DNA of 64,000 bases from Amyloporia xantha (Eukaryota > Basidiomycota > Agaricomycetes > Polyporales > Adustoporiaceae): the NCBI GenBank assembly GCA_036971615.1, contig JAYKKR010000002.1, positions 3,224,001 through 3,288,000 on the forward strand, written 5' to 3'. This document shows, one piece after another, positions 39,688 to 50,361 of this stretch. A program made the translations under genes and the position numbers. The notes under the pieces were generated by a model. That model saw only the letters and a list, made by a program, of their open reading frames with translations. It did no database searches and was not told where the DNA came from. The stretch's first letter is position 1. Each line of letters starts with the position of its first letter.

Positions 39688-41031
39688 TCAGTCCTGCCTA
39701 TCCATCTTCTGCCTATCCACGCAAAGCTTCGTCAGGCCCTCCGTCAACAGTTTGTAATCGATGTGACTCAGTTCCACATGTCTGTCCAGCCAGACATTGC
39801 GGTCAGGAAGGCTGGCTAAGCCAGAGAGCCTCTGCATGTCTTCTATTCCTGCCTCCCGTAATTTCGGGAATATGACATCAGGCGGAAGGCCAGCAGCTTT
39901 CAGGAAGTCAATGACAGGCTGCGCACTTGAGCCAGCGAAAGAGGGACTGGACTGAACAGGAGAGGATGACAGTGGCTGGGCTGCTGAGCGGCCTCGCGTG
40001 GCTAGGAGATACAAGTCAGCTGAAGAGAAAGGTATGCTTAGCGGCATTGCTTACCAAGCGGCGAACCGGGTTGAACACTGGCAGACTGGATTGAAGGCTC
40101 CTGCTTAGTCTGCACGGTCACATTGAGCTTCTGCTTCTAAGTAAGAGATCTGTGACATACAGGACGTTGCGTGCTCCAGGGTCCCCTGAGCGGTGCTGAG
40201 GTAGGTGAGGTTGTAAGATTGCGTGGAGGGGGTTTGCCGATATACATAGAATGAAATGTCGATCGTTTCGCAGATGCTGTCTTCGACGATACACTCTGAA
40301 ATTTTGGTCTCAGAGTTACCCCCGATGCCCGAGGTGGAGAATTCTGTGAGGACGGTGAGTCGATCGTATACACATCACGGTTGCTTTAGAACTGTGCGCT
40401 CACCTCCTTTGTTGTGGAATACTTGCTCAGATATTGCTCCATCTTATCTCTCCCAAGTTTACGCAAGCTGTTCGCCGCTCGTTTCAAGTACATAAGAGTA
40501 TATTCCTCTATTGGCCAGTGATTCTGATAACAGTGTATTTCGGGCCACAGCCTGATGACCTACGTTGCAAGCACGTCCCGGAACATAAGAGGTGTCATTA
40601 TGACATATATAAGACGTGGAAATGTAGTGCACCTCAGATACGTGAGCATCAAGAGCTTTCTGTGTTTGCTGGAACAGCCGTTTATACAAAACAAGGTGAC
40701 GTCTTGCAGAAGCGCATGCCACACGCTACGTTGCGAAATACGTGTATCAGTAGCAAAAGCATACGCATCTCAACGCGATGCTGCAATCTGGCCAATATAA
40801 CGCTTGCCTTGAAATGGTTCATTTCGTCATCAGATACCTGCATCTGGTCACTGAGTGAGCAACCAGGATCTGACCACTGGAGAGCCTTGGGACGACGAGG
40901 GGGCTTGGGTATCAGTGTGTTGGAACAGCACTCTTTGCAGTCTTCCGAGTTTGGGGCTGTGATGGTGAGTCCTTAAGATTTTGAAATGAGGTCAGATCCT
41001 TAGATCAAGTAGACTTCGACTCACTACGCAT
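39688..41031 (-). CDS. Unknown protein, conserved-looking, six or so exons
   Basis: Not recognised. A model was built from good splice sites: ATG 41031 (MRT, donor GTGAGT) joins at 40956 to PNSEDCKECCSNTLIPKPPR, RPKALQWSDPGCSLSDQMQ; a short exon near 40665 gives QTQKALDAHVSE; then EYTLMYLKRAANSLRKLGRD and KMEQYLSKYSTTKE (near 40490-40400); then NSPPRASGVTLRPKFQSVSS to GPWSTQRP; after a 60-nt intron EPSIQSASVQPGSPL; and finally ADLYLLATRGRSAAQPLSSS to the C-terminal helical block PVIDFLKAAGLPPDVIFPKL, AGIEDMQRLSGLASL, WLDRHVELSHIDYKLLTEGL. Stop TGA 39690-39688. About 280 residues: helical N-terminal part with a CxxCC motif, disordered middle, helical C-terminal part. No catalytic motif, signal or membrane segment. 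The exon structure is inferred; the last exon is the firmest. Confidence 0.5.
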
Positions 41032-41598
41032 GTTGGCCTCTGGCACGAGCGTCCAAAGCCAGGGTAGGCTTCAAGTTGATGAGGGTCGAAAGAGAAGAAG
41101 AGCGAGGAGTGGTTGAATTTCGAACATCCGAGCACCTGATACAAGATACAAGCTGGATAGGCTACGGTCGGGCCGGGAAGTCAGCACGGGAACGCGACGC
41201 GACGCGTTCATCACGTGCGCTACATATCCCTTCGTGCAGTATGCGGTGGATGGTGTGGCGAGGAGAGCCCAAGTCCATCTCCAGCTCAAAAATCGAAACT
41301 CTATACAAGGTATTGATGTCAACGATTGCAAGGGAAAGTCGCTCACAAACCTTTCCCCGAAGTCGTTTCTCTTCAGTAATAATCAGTAATGATCACCAAT
41401 ATTCACCGAGCATTCGTGATGCGGTGCTTTTGTTATATGCTTGATATCTGAAATTTCTGGTAGCCCTTGATAAGTGTAATAGTATAAGTACAGTCTTTCT
41501 ATGTGACGAATCGACTGTTGCAGCATCCCTGAGCATGTACGAGCAAAGGCCGCAGACATATAATTCATGACAGTCCACATAGTCCCATGAATAGCCTG

Positions 41599-42916
41599 TC
41601 ATGCTATGGTGTATGTCCCGTAGCTCTTCTCAGGATCGTATACCTGATTGAGATGAGATACCGTGAATAAGCTGCCACTGACAATTTAAACATGCGTAGT
41701 ACTTACCTCCCATCTGGAAGCAGGAAAAATGTGTTTGTTGCGCTGATAGTAACTTCTCTCCACCACCTTGCCCGCATGGGACTCGTCTTTCTCGATAGTA
41801 GCATCGGCCAGGAGACGGACATCATCGTGTACGTCGAAGTTAAACAATGGGCCAGATTTCCCACGAGCCTTGTTCACGATGAAATCGTAGAACGTGTAGT
41901 GCTGGGAGACTAGTTACTTATGGTTATGCAGTGAGCGGAAGAAAGACGTACATGTGGGATGATAAGATCCTCCTAGTAACCAGCAGGTTAGTCGACCACT
42001 GAGACAACACATGCGAGAAGCATATTACCAACCTTCACATACATCAAGTTGTCTACACTGATGCCCCTAAGTTCTGGAAACTGCTGCCTGCACTTTTCCA
42101 AGAATGTCGAGATGTCGTCGCCCTTCTTGCACTACACACCCGTGGCAATTAGTCCCCATGCATGAATCTATGTGGTCAGGCCGTGTCCTTCCCTATGCGA
42201 AATTAACCGAACACACCTTGACACTCTTCCGGTGTCCGCTGCCGTCCCAGTATGAGTAGGTAATCTCAATTTCTTCCTGTTTCATATCCTCTTGCTTCCT
42301 GAGCCACTCCTGTCTCAATTCCTCCCTCTGCCGTCGCTCGGCCTCCTCGCGTTCGCGGTCGGGGAGGAATGACGTATCGACGTTGGGGTTTTTGCGTGAT
42401 TTGGCACGCTTGGAAGGCTTCTCAGTCTCATCGTCTCCGTTCTGTGACGGAGAGCCACTATCGCCTTCTCCTTCCTCATCATCCATAGCAAAGGACAGCG
42501 TGGATTTCGCCATCTTCTTCCGCTTCTTCACCTTCTTCTGTTCCTCCCTAAGCAAACACTCAACATCCTGTAAGCGTTCTGTTCAGGTAAAAGAAAATGC
42601 AGACTGCGGAGCAGCGCATGAAGGAGGAGAATGTGACATACTTCAGCTCGTTGGTCCTCGCGGCTTCACGGGCCTTAGCCTCTTCCAGCTCCTTCCGCCT
42701 CTGTTGGAAGTCTTCCAGCCGGACCAGACCCACAGTACTCTGCTTCAGGGTATCTTCCATGGAGTCATTCTGCCCCACAAAACGATTGGAGGAAGGGCGG
42801 GCCTTCTCGGTCTCGTTGATGAGGGTCTGCTTCTGCCGCTCGAACTCCTCGCGCATTTGATTGCGCTGCTTTGCAAGGGCATCCTCGCGACGTCCTTCCG
42901 CCTTACTGGTAGACAT
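41599..42916 (-). CDS. XAP5/FAM50 family nuclear protein
   Basis: Conserved eukaryotic nuclear protein linked in animals to the late spliceosome; its molecular role is unsettled. ATG 42916 opens [20 protein letters not shown] and a charged coiled-coil N terminus ([40 protein letters not shown]), a basic and acidic linker with nuclear-localisation-like [11 protein letters not shown], and the XAP5 core: [120 protein letters not shown] and [13 protein letters not shown] at TGA 41601-41599. Complete and of normal length. It starts 166 bp from the divergent uS13m gene. Confidence 0.93.
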
Positions 42917-43082
42917 TATGAGGAGGATTGTGCAAGGTTGGTGGTGGAAAGGTGGTTGCTGTCGTTGTGTGACTGCCGAACGACCAGGTGAGCGTGCAAG
43001 AATATTGCGGAGTTCGAAATCTCAAAGTCGAGCGCCTGTGAGTCCATCGTCTCTAAGCGGCAACGACAACGCAGAGTCCAGG
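42917..43082. promoter_or_regulatory. Short bidirectional promoter, FAM50 / uS13m
   Basis: The two start codons are only 166 bp apart and diverge, so transcription of both genes must start within this spacer or in neighbouring sequence. No TATA box is visible. Confidence 0.6.
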
Positions 43083-43637
43083 ATGGTGCATATCTTGGGG
43101 GTCCTGTTGCCCGACAAGCAACTAGCGAAAGTGAGTATAATAAGACTATCAATTTTTATTTTTATTTTGACACAACCACAGTTCGCTCTCACTCATTTCT
43201 ATGGCATTGGGCACAAGACAGCTCACCGACTCTGTGCCCGGGTCCAAATTCACGACACCTGTAAAGTCCGGGATCTCACCTCCCACCAGATAACCTCCTT
43301 GACCGCCTTCCTCTCCTCGCCATCCACTGCGCCGCCATTACCACGCTACACATTAGCCCCTCCGATTTACGTGCCATCTCGACTCTCGGAGTCCATTCCG
43401 GACGATGCCTCTGCCGATCCCTCAAAACCTCAGAAGGAGTCGTTCGGCGACAGGCTGAGAAGCCTCAAGATCGAGTCGGAACTGCGGCGGGAGGTCAGGG
43501 AGAACATCGCACACCAGCGGATGATTGGCAGTTACGTCGGGCGGCGGCACGCGATGGGTCTGCCGGTCAGAGGTCAAAATACCCAGACCAACGCGAAGAC
43601 GGCGAAGAAGCTCAACAGAGTGGAGCGTTACGGTTGA
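43083..43637 (+). CDS. Mitochondrial small-subunit ribosomal protein uS13m
   Basis: Two exons, 43083-43130 and 43182-43637, with a 51-nt GT-AG intron. [16 protein letters not shown] then [20 protein letters not shown] (the helix-two-turn-helix start of S13), [16 protein letters not shown], and the C-terminal [20 protein letters not shown] plus [20 protein letters not shown] with the conserved G-R-R-H-x-x-G-L-P-V-R-G-Q-x-T motif that touches 16S-type rRNA. A Pro/Ser insert between the halves ([18 protein letters not shown]) is longer than in bacterial S13, as is common in fungal mitochondrial forms. The mitochondrial form is inferred from this insert and the bacterial-like motif, since cytosolic uS13 (RPS18) differs. 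Confidence 0.92.
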   Translation: MVHILGVLLPDKQLAKVSIIRLSIFIFILTQPQFALTHFYGIGHKTAHRLCARVQIHDTCKVRDLTSHQITSLTAFLSSPSTAPPLPRYTLAPPIYVPSRLSESIPDDASADPSKPQKESFGDRLRSLKIESELRREVRENIAHQRMIGSYVGRRHAMGLPVRGQNTQTNAKTAKKLNRVERYG

Positions 43638-43780
43638 GTTCCGCTGTAGGCTATGGGCATATCATTCCGCATACGTGCATGCATATTCTGTGGTGGTATT
43701 GTACACGCGTGGCTCATATTCGAGTGTTCCATGCAGATGGACACATAATTATCATAACGTACAGTGAGGCTTTGGCGCGA

Positions 43781-44609
43781 CTAGTCATCTCCGACGGGTA
43801 CTTCCTCCTCCAGATATTTGAGCAATGTAACTCGAATCTCCGTTGTTTCGTCACCACGCAATACATCTGATATGAAGGTCGCTTGCACCTGCATTTGAAT
43901 CTTGGAGGCAATAATATTGTCAAGTTTGTCCTAAAACCAGCGAACTCGAGGGAATACAGTACCATTTCCAGCGCACCTCTCAGCACTCCGCAGAGCACAT
44001 TACTGAACCAGAGACCGCCTTCGAGTGCTTCCTCGGGCAGCTCCACGAATTCGGCTAGGGGGTTTTCGTCTAAAGTGAGCGTGAAGGATGCCCCGGAGGT
44101 ACTTGACTGAGGTGGATTGCTTGCGCGTGAAGGGGAAGGAGGGGGAGGTGCGGCGTGAACAACCGTAGGTGTTATGTTGAGGAACGACTTGAACCCGACC
44201 TGTGTAGTAGACAAACATCCCGTGTATGAATAGCGAACAGAGTAGATTGTCTTTCAAGAAAGGAAAATACCTTTGCGACCACCTCGCCGACCTCCCTGAA
44301 GTCTGCACATCTCCCTATTGCGCTGCGGGCGAGGAAGTCCTCGATCAACCGCGTGCCGATATTATAGCCCATCTTCTCGAGCTGCTTGTTAACTTCAGCG
44401 TAGTCTTCATAATCCTGGATGAGCTGCACCACGAGTGCGCCGTATGTCAGGGCGAAGAGCTCTGCGTTCTAGCCCTTGGGTAAGTCAGGATGGCGACACG
44501 GGTATGGACCGAGCTTGCAGGGCATGCGTGCGTGACGTACGATTTTCTCAGTCCTGCCCTTCCATATGTCCTCCCCTATTGCCTTGTACTGCTTGCTAGT
44601 GGTGGCCAT
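43781..44609 (-). CDS. BET3: TRAPP complex subunit BET3 (TRAPPC3)
   Basis: Core subunit of the TRAPP tether/Rab exchange factor at the Golgi. ATG 44609 [20 protein letters not shown], then [60 protein letters not shown] (with the Cys that is palmitoylated in the family), [13 protein letters not shown], then [60 protein letters not shown] and a C-terminal EEEVPVGDD at TAG 43783-43781. A Pro/Ser-rich insert ([20 protein letters not shown]) sits in the loop after ITPTVV, where human and yeast BET3 have a few residues. No damage seen. Confidence 0.93.
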
Positions 44610-46306
44610 GTCAGAGTACTTGCCCTGTACCGAAGTAGTACTAGCGTGAGAGGCACTGTAAGACTCTCATGCTATGATCATGGGCGCCACCTGGGTTCGA
44701 CGACTTTGCGACAAACTCTCAGATCGAATTTTCATTTCCAGTCAACGTGAATACTTGCTGCATCTTCGCGTACTAATGAATGGTTACTTAATGAACTAAC
44801 ACTGATATCTGATGTGGTCTCGGTTTACTACTGCAGTACTAGAACAGCTATGGACCGATCAATGCGGACAAATTGGGCTTAGGAGCGAGACGTTCGACAC
44901 CATGCGTGCAATGAAGAACGCTGCCCTATCACAGGGCGTTTCGACGTCTTCGAGCCGCAGTCGATGAGGATTTTTAGCGTAGATGAGAGCGCGCTGTGTG
45001 CATGCATAACGAACATGAGGACAGACTTCGAGCTCAGATCGCCTGGTCTTCGCGCGTTCATCAAATCTAGGCGCAGCAGGTGATAAGCATCACATCGCGT
45101 CTACCCTACGTGACATTCCGTGAGCCATCGCGACAAATGCATTACGGCAAGTGATACGGGCAATGCATACAAATATGACCAGGAGAGGCGCCTGATCAGG
45201 CGATGGGACACGACTCACACTTATCATTGGACTATCGTGGCCAAGGCACGTAGAGGATGGGAAAGGAGGCGGCAGATTGTGCTTCCTCCGTGATGCATCT
45301 CTGAATTGCCCGGTCAGGCAGGATGTTCGAAGGACATATCGAGGTCTATCGGATTGGACGATGAGCCTTGTGTAATCTTGGCGCAGCATGCTGACTTCTG
45401 GGAAGCTGCATTATCAAGCAGAGAAGGCTCAGAAGCGAGTGAGACAGTTTGAATACGCTGGAGCGTCAAGAAGACGTGATATAAAGCGTGCGAGTCGCGG
45501 CCTGGGGCCGGTGAGGGCGATGGCGGGGGGAAAGGCAAAAGGCAAACTGTAGCGGTTGCCGAACCGCAATGAGCCGCGGCGGGGGAGTGTGCCGGAAAGG
45601 ATCCGAGTGCGGCGGTTGGACTTCTCCTGCGTGTTTGTGATCTGCAGCGACGGTGGGTAAGTATGATGGCGGCGGTGAGGCGAGCGAGGGGCGGGGGGAG
45701 AGACTCCGAGAGAGGGTCGACGCCGCGGCGGGAAAGACCTCGGAGACGAGGCTGAGTGACAGGTGACGGCGGTGGCTGCTGCTATCGAGGTTATTTGTAC
45801 GTGTTTGGCAAGGGGATAAGGCAGGCTCACAATTCTGAGCAGTCGGTCGGCCTTGCGGTATCCGGATGCTCTTGCACGTCCTAGGCCTCGACCGTTCATT
45901 TCTCTCTACATTCATCTCGCCCTTCAGCTCTCGGTCACAAGCTTCGACATCAGCTCATCTATAGTCTCAACCCACCGCGTAGATCCACCTTCTGCCAGTG
46001 TGCGCCGCCGGCCTGTCCTCGCAGCCGTACCTGTCTTACTCGCATCCTGTGCTGTGCAAGGGGAGGGGGAACTCGAATTATTACCCCACGATCCTTCCAA
46101 CTATCATCCTTGTCACACCAGACCGTTCTGTACCGGTAAGTCGATCAGCGCTTTCAGGCTTCCCACCTTCGGCCTCAGTCTCACCTTCGACAGGTTCACG
46201 AGCTCAGAAATCTGGTGCAGAATCAGACCGCAAGGATCGCATTTCGCCAACTTTTGTCGTCAGACGGTCATTTTGACAGTGGTTGTCAACTCGACTATTC
46301 GTCTTT
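44610..46306. other. Long divergent upstream region with probable 5' UTR intron of the 46307 gene
   Basis: No recognisable coding gene in 1.7 kb. The minus-strand frame 45466-45915 is a Pro/Arg/Ser low-complexity reading without conserved features. The last 400 bp are pyrimidine-rich. A GTAAGT donor at 46136 and a TTTTGACAG acceptor ending 46279 define a likely 144-nt intron in the leader of the downstream gene. Long leaders of this kind are common for fungal regulators. Confidence 0.45.
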
Positions 46307-49300
46307 ATGGCTTCTCCGCAGGAGGCCCAGACTCCTCCATCTGCGACAATTGATCCTCTACACTTTCAGCAGTTTCATGCCAATGACAGCCATTCCACGT
46401 TCAATCCCATGATCCCTCCTTCACATTCGGATCCTACCCTTTCGCCCACTTCAGCGTCGCACGTACATGCCGCAATGTCTTCGCTGTTTCAAACAGAGAT
46501 GGAACACGCGCGTTCGGTCTCCGTGCCAATGCAGATGTCTCTTTCATCTTTGCCACCCCATCGACCAGGTTTGTCCAGAATGGATGTGGTTTCCGCTACT
46601 TCCGTAGACGGCAACGCCTCGCAGGGGCTTTTACCAGATTATTCTTCCCAGAATGGTTCGTTTGGTATCGATTTTAGTGTAAACGGCCTTGAGGGCCTTG
46701 ACGGTGCTCACCAGCTAGCCTCGTCACCTAGCGCGACTACAGCCTCCACAAACCCGTCCCACGCTTCTTCCCCTGCCATGAACGGCATGGCATCCACTTA
46801 TTCTGTCGCGTCGTCGTCCCTCGCCTCTGCCCTTGACGGTATGGCCGCAGCACGTAGTAGATCTGGGTCTTCTGCGTCACCGCCCAACTTGATGAGTTCC
46901 AGTTCGGATTTGGGATTCTCGTCTGGAGGTAGTGGGCCACCGACGTCAGCCCATGATACCGGTTTCCCATACAACTTACCGTCGGAAAACCCGCCTCCGG
47001 CAAAAGAGAACTCACCGGAGCAGCCTGGAAGCGCACATCTTCTCGTTCTGGGCGACATGCTGAAAAAGTGAGCCAGTTCCCACTTAGCCTCAAAGAGCTT
47101 TCAACCAATACTCATCTTTGAACCTTATCAGCATCGCACGCCAGGCTAGCTCTGGCAGTCAAGCTTGTAATATGGGTTCAACCACCGACGCACAACAGAT
47201 CGTGGACGTGCTGAAGAAAAACGTTTTGCTGGTGGCAGACCTGGTTGCAGCCTTGCAACTAGCAGACGGATCTGGACTCTCTTCCTCTCAGTCATCCCCA
47301 CACTCGCAGTCAGCTGTTACCGCAGACACTAGCGCTTCTGGGATGGACATGGGAGGGCAGCAGCATATAAATGGTCTCTCATATTCGTCCTCTGCTTCTT
47401 TGGATCCTAATTCAATGCTCGATATGTCTGACATGTCTCGCAAGCGTTGTGGTTCGTCTATTGCAGGTGACAGAGCTCTCAAGACAATGAAACTAGAGCC
47501 CCAAGACGATACATCTCCCCTCTCGACAGGTTCGCACTTGACAGGGCCTGCGCTCACGTCTCCTGGATTTTCCTTTCCTCCTCCGCCTACTTCCCTTCCC
47601 GGTTCTGTATCTGCGATGGGCGACATGCCGCCTTTGTCTGCTTCTATCCCCCCTCCCGGCTCGAGTTCGCGACCTCCCAGTTCGGCGGGTCTACCGTCAC
47701 ATCATCAGTTGGGTCTGGTATCAGATACCCAACAATCGTCTCATTCGTTACAATCCGCGCTTCACTATTCTATGGAGCATGCACATTCAGCTGTACATCC
47801 GCCGGCAGAATTTGTGCCTTCTGCCCCGGTAGTTGTACCACAAAACACAATTCCATCTACTAGCTTTAATCCTTCCTTACCTTGGGCGGACGGACATGTG
47901 TCCGTTGCGCGTCATCATTCACACTCCCTTTCTGCGGGTTCAACGCTCATAGGGATACCTGAGTCAGGAGGGCCGTCATCGTTACAGTATCCCAGTCCTC
48001 CAGTGTACAACTCTCCTACCCGCACGACTCATCTTCAGCAACCTTCGATGCCCGCTGCAACATCATCGTCATCATCGTCTGTGCATCCGCCATCGCTTCA
48101 TTCAGTCCGTTCATCGCGATCATCATCTTTCGCGCATCCATCGGGCGAAGTGCACCCGCTCGCTAACGCTTATGATCTCATGCGGGCTGCGACACAATCG
48201 GGATTCCTTAGTCGGGCTTCGTCCCCAGATTATGACGACGACATGGATACTGGACATGATTCGGATGATGAGAGCGGTGAGCCGTCGCCGGGGTATTGGC
48301 ACTCCTCCCCTGCAGGGGACACGAATGAGAATAGAGAAGCAGCGTCGGGAGCAGTATCCCAGGGACATGCTGGTCAGCGAAGGATGAGTCGCGGATCACC
48401 TTCTGCCGAGGGTGGATCGACGCATGGAAATGAAGTACCACAGGAATACCGAGCCGAGGTGGAGCGTATATTTTTCGACTTCCTAAATAACACCTGCTCC
48501 AATCGTAAGCTTCGCTCGATAACCTCGTGATCGCAATGACTAATCCGTTGTCGTCCGTGCAGTGGATGCTACGGACGCGAAGGGGGAGCCCATACATCAG
48601 ACGCTGATGGCCAAGAAGATGCAGCGTCTCGATGAATCGCCCGACTTCCGTCCGTTCAAGTTCCGCATCCAGGCGTTTACCAATGCGTTTCTAGAGGAGG
48701 TAGGTGGCAAGTCAGCATGTCATCATCGCGGTAATAATGTGATGGTACACAGCTTTGCCGACAAGGCTATCCTGAAGAGAAGATACCCATGAAAAAGGTG
48801 CATGAGTAGTGTCATGGGCTACTCTCATACGCACCTGCTGACATTCAGTCCTCCATAGATCCGTAACTTTTTGTGGAACCAACCGTACATCTCTCGGTTC
48901 AATGAGGACGGTAAAAAGTCAAAATCAAAAGGCAATCACATCTGGCATGTTGATGCTAAGAAGTCAGAAGGCGGGTGGCTCTTTCGTCCATTTCGACGGA
49001 AGTTGGCCGGAACACCTCCTGGAGTCGCCTACGTTGGATTACGGTGGTCTTGGACGCCACGTATATGGGATCCTCAAGCTTCACGCTCAAATATGCCTGT
49101 TCATTACAGCTCTCCATCACTTCCTTCCTGGCTAGCCTGGAAGGACGATGTTCTGTCCGGAATACCGACCCCTGATGCTCAGAGCTGCGATGTAACAGTT
49201 GAAGCCAGGGTTGGTAATTCTTTATTCACGCTCCTGCTCCTTTCTGACGTCAAGTAATCAGTTCCTCCAAGATGGACAAGAGGAGCTTCTCTCGCATACA

Positions 49301-50115
49301 GTTCACGTCACTATAGCTCCCATGGCTTCTGTAGAATCCACGTTTACGCCCTCAAGGCGGCCGTCCCTAGTCGGTGACGCCCACAACCCGCGTCGTATTT
49401 TGAGTGACTCTGTAGTATCGCAGACGACAGCACCTCGGTTTGTCTTCTTGGCTATCCAGGCGCATTCTCATCTCACTAACATCTTCGCAGGATTATGCGT
49501 ACACAAACGACGTTGGCTCCCGTAGCTCCTGTAGTGGCCCCCGACTCTCAAGTGGTTCAAGTACTCACCACTGCGGCTCAGCGCGTGGCTCAGGAGGCGC
49601 AGTCCCAGGTTGTGGCCTCTCCCAATGATGCAGGCCCTGAGCTACATTCGCTAGCCAAGCAGCAACATGTTCTCACCGTGACTGCTCAGGCATTCAACTC
49701 CAAAATGGCCGGCGAAAACCATGACGGCTCGACCTCGCAATCCAACGCCCTCACCGCAGCCGCGCAGCAAGTCGTGTTGCAGGCAGCCCGTCAGGTAGCT
49801 CAAGATCGCACAGTGGCTGCCGTGTCATCGGGAATCCCGTCTTCAGCGTCGGTTGCGTCTCAGGTCACTGTGAAGGACGTATCAGTAGCCACCCAGTCGG
49901 CAGTTGCACAAGCTGTCGATATGGTTGGGCCGTTGTCTAGCGAGGTCGATGTCCTCATGACTGCGAGCTCGCTGCTCCAGCAGCAAACCCTGGATTCACA
50001 GCTTGCGTCTTCAGACCCTAGTCGGCCGCACACGACGGGTGCCATACCGACGCAGTATAGCATGACCAACGCGGTCGCTGCCCCTCCTGTACCCGTCTTC
50101 TTTCCTCCTTCATGA
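46307..50115 (+). CDS. Large Ser/Pro-rich putative regulator with conserved core and cadherin/Ig-like segment
   Basis: About 1,100 residues. ATG 46307 (MASPQEAQTPPSATIDPLHF) opens a long disordered Ser/Pro/Thr/His-rich region with a helical patch DAQQIVDVLKKNVLLVADLV (47190-47260). A conserved-looking core follows: EYRAEVERIFFDFLNNTCSN, GEPIHQTLMAKKMQRLDESP, FRPFKFRIQAFTNAFLEE, then FLWNQPYISRFNEDGKKSKS, KGNHIWHVDAKK, GGWLFRPFRRKLAGTPPGVA and YVGLRWSWTPRIWDPQASRS. After it, LPSWLAWKDDVLSGIPTPDA with CDVTVEARFLQDGQEEL resembles a dystroglycan-type cadherin (He_PIG/CADG) repeat. The end is an Ala/Gln/Val-rich region with heptad spacing (AAQQVVLQAARQVAQ) and stop TGA 50113-50115. I recall similar unnamed proteins in agaricomycetes; a transcription-regulator role is inference from composition. 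No known DNA-binding domain was recognised. Confidence 0.7.
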
Positions 50116-50361
50116 CGTTTATTGCTTGCTGAGTAGGGCTTCGCTTGTTACTTCGCCTGTTACGTACGTTATCTTGTGTGTGACATCCTGGATTTTACAT
50201 AGACCATTCATCCGTTCTTTTATTATCATGTTCTTTTGTTTGATGCATTAATCACTTGTTGCAATATGTGCAGTACTGATAGCTCTCGTCGCTTTGAGTT
50301 TGTATTATTGAGATTAAGCAATATGTAAATCGAGACCTTAGTGAAAATATTCGATGTAACG

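Noticed and set aside
40137..40170. A 24-nt intron in the unknown 39688-41031 gene (GTATGT to CTTAG)
   Set aside because: Too short to splice; the same donor with a later CTAAGCAG acceptor gives a normal 60-nt intron in frame.
45466..45915. Minus-strand frame of 149 codons upstream of the 46307 gene
   Set aside because: Low-complexity Pro/Arg/Ser reading in a pyrimidine-rich promoter and leader; a second frame overlaps it with equal length.
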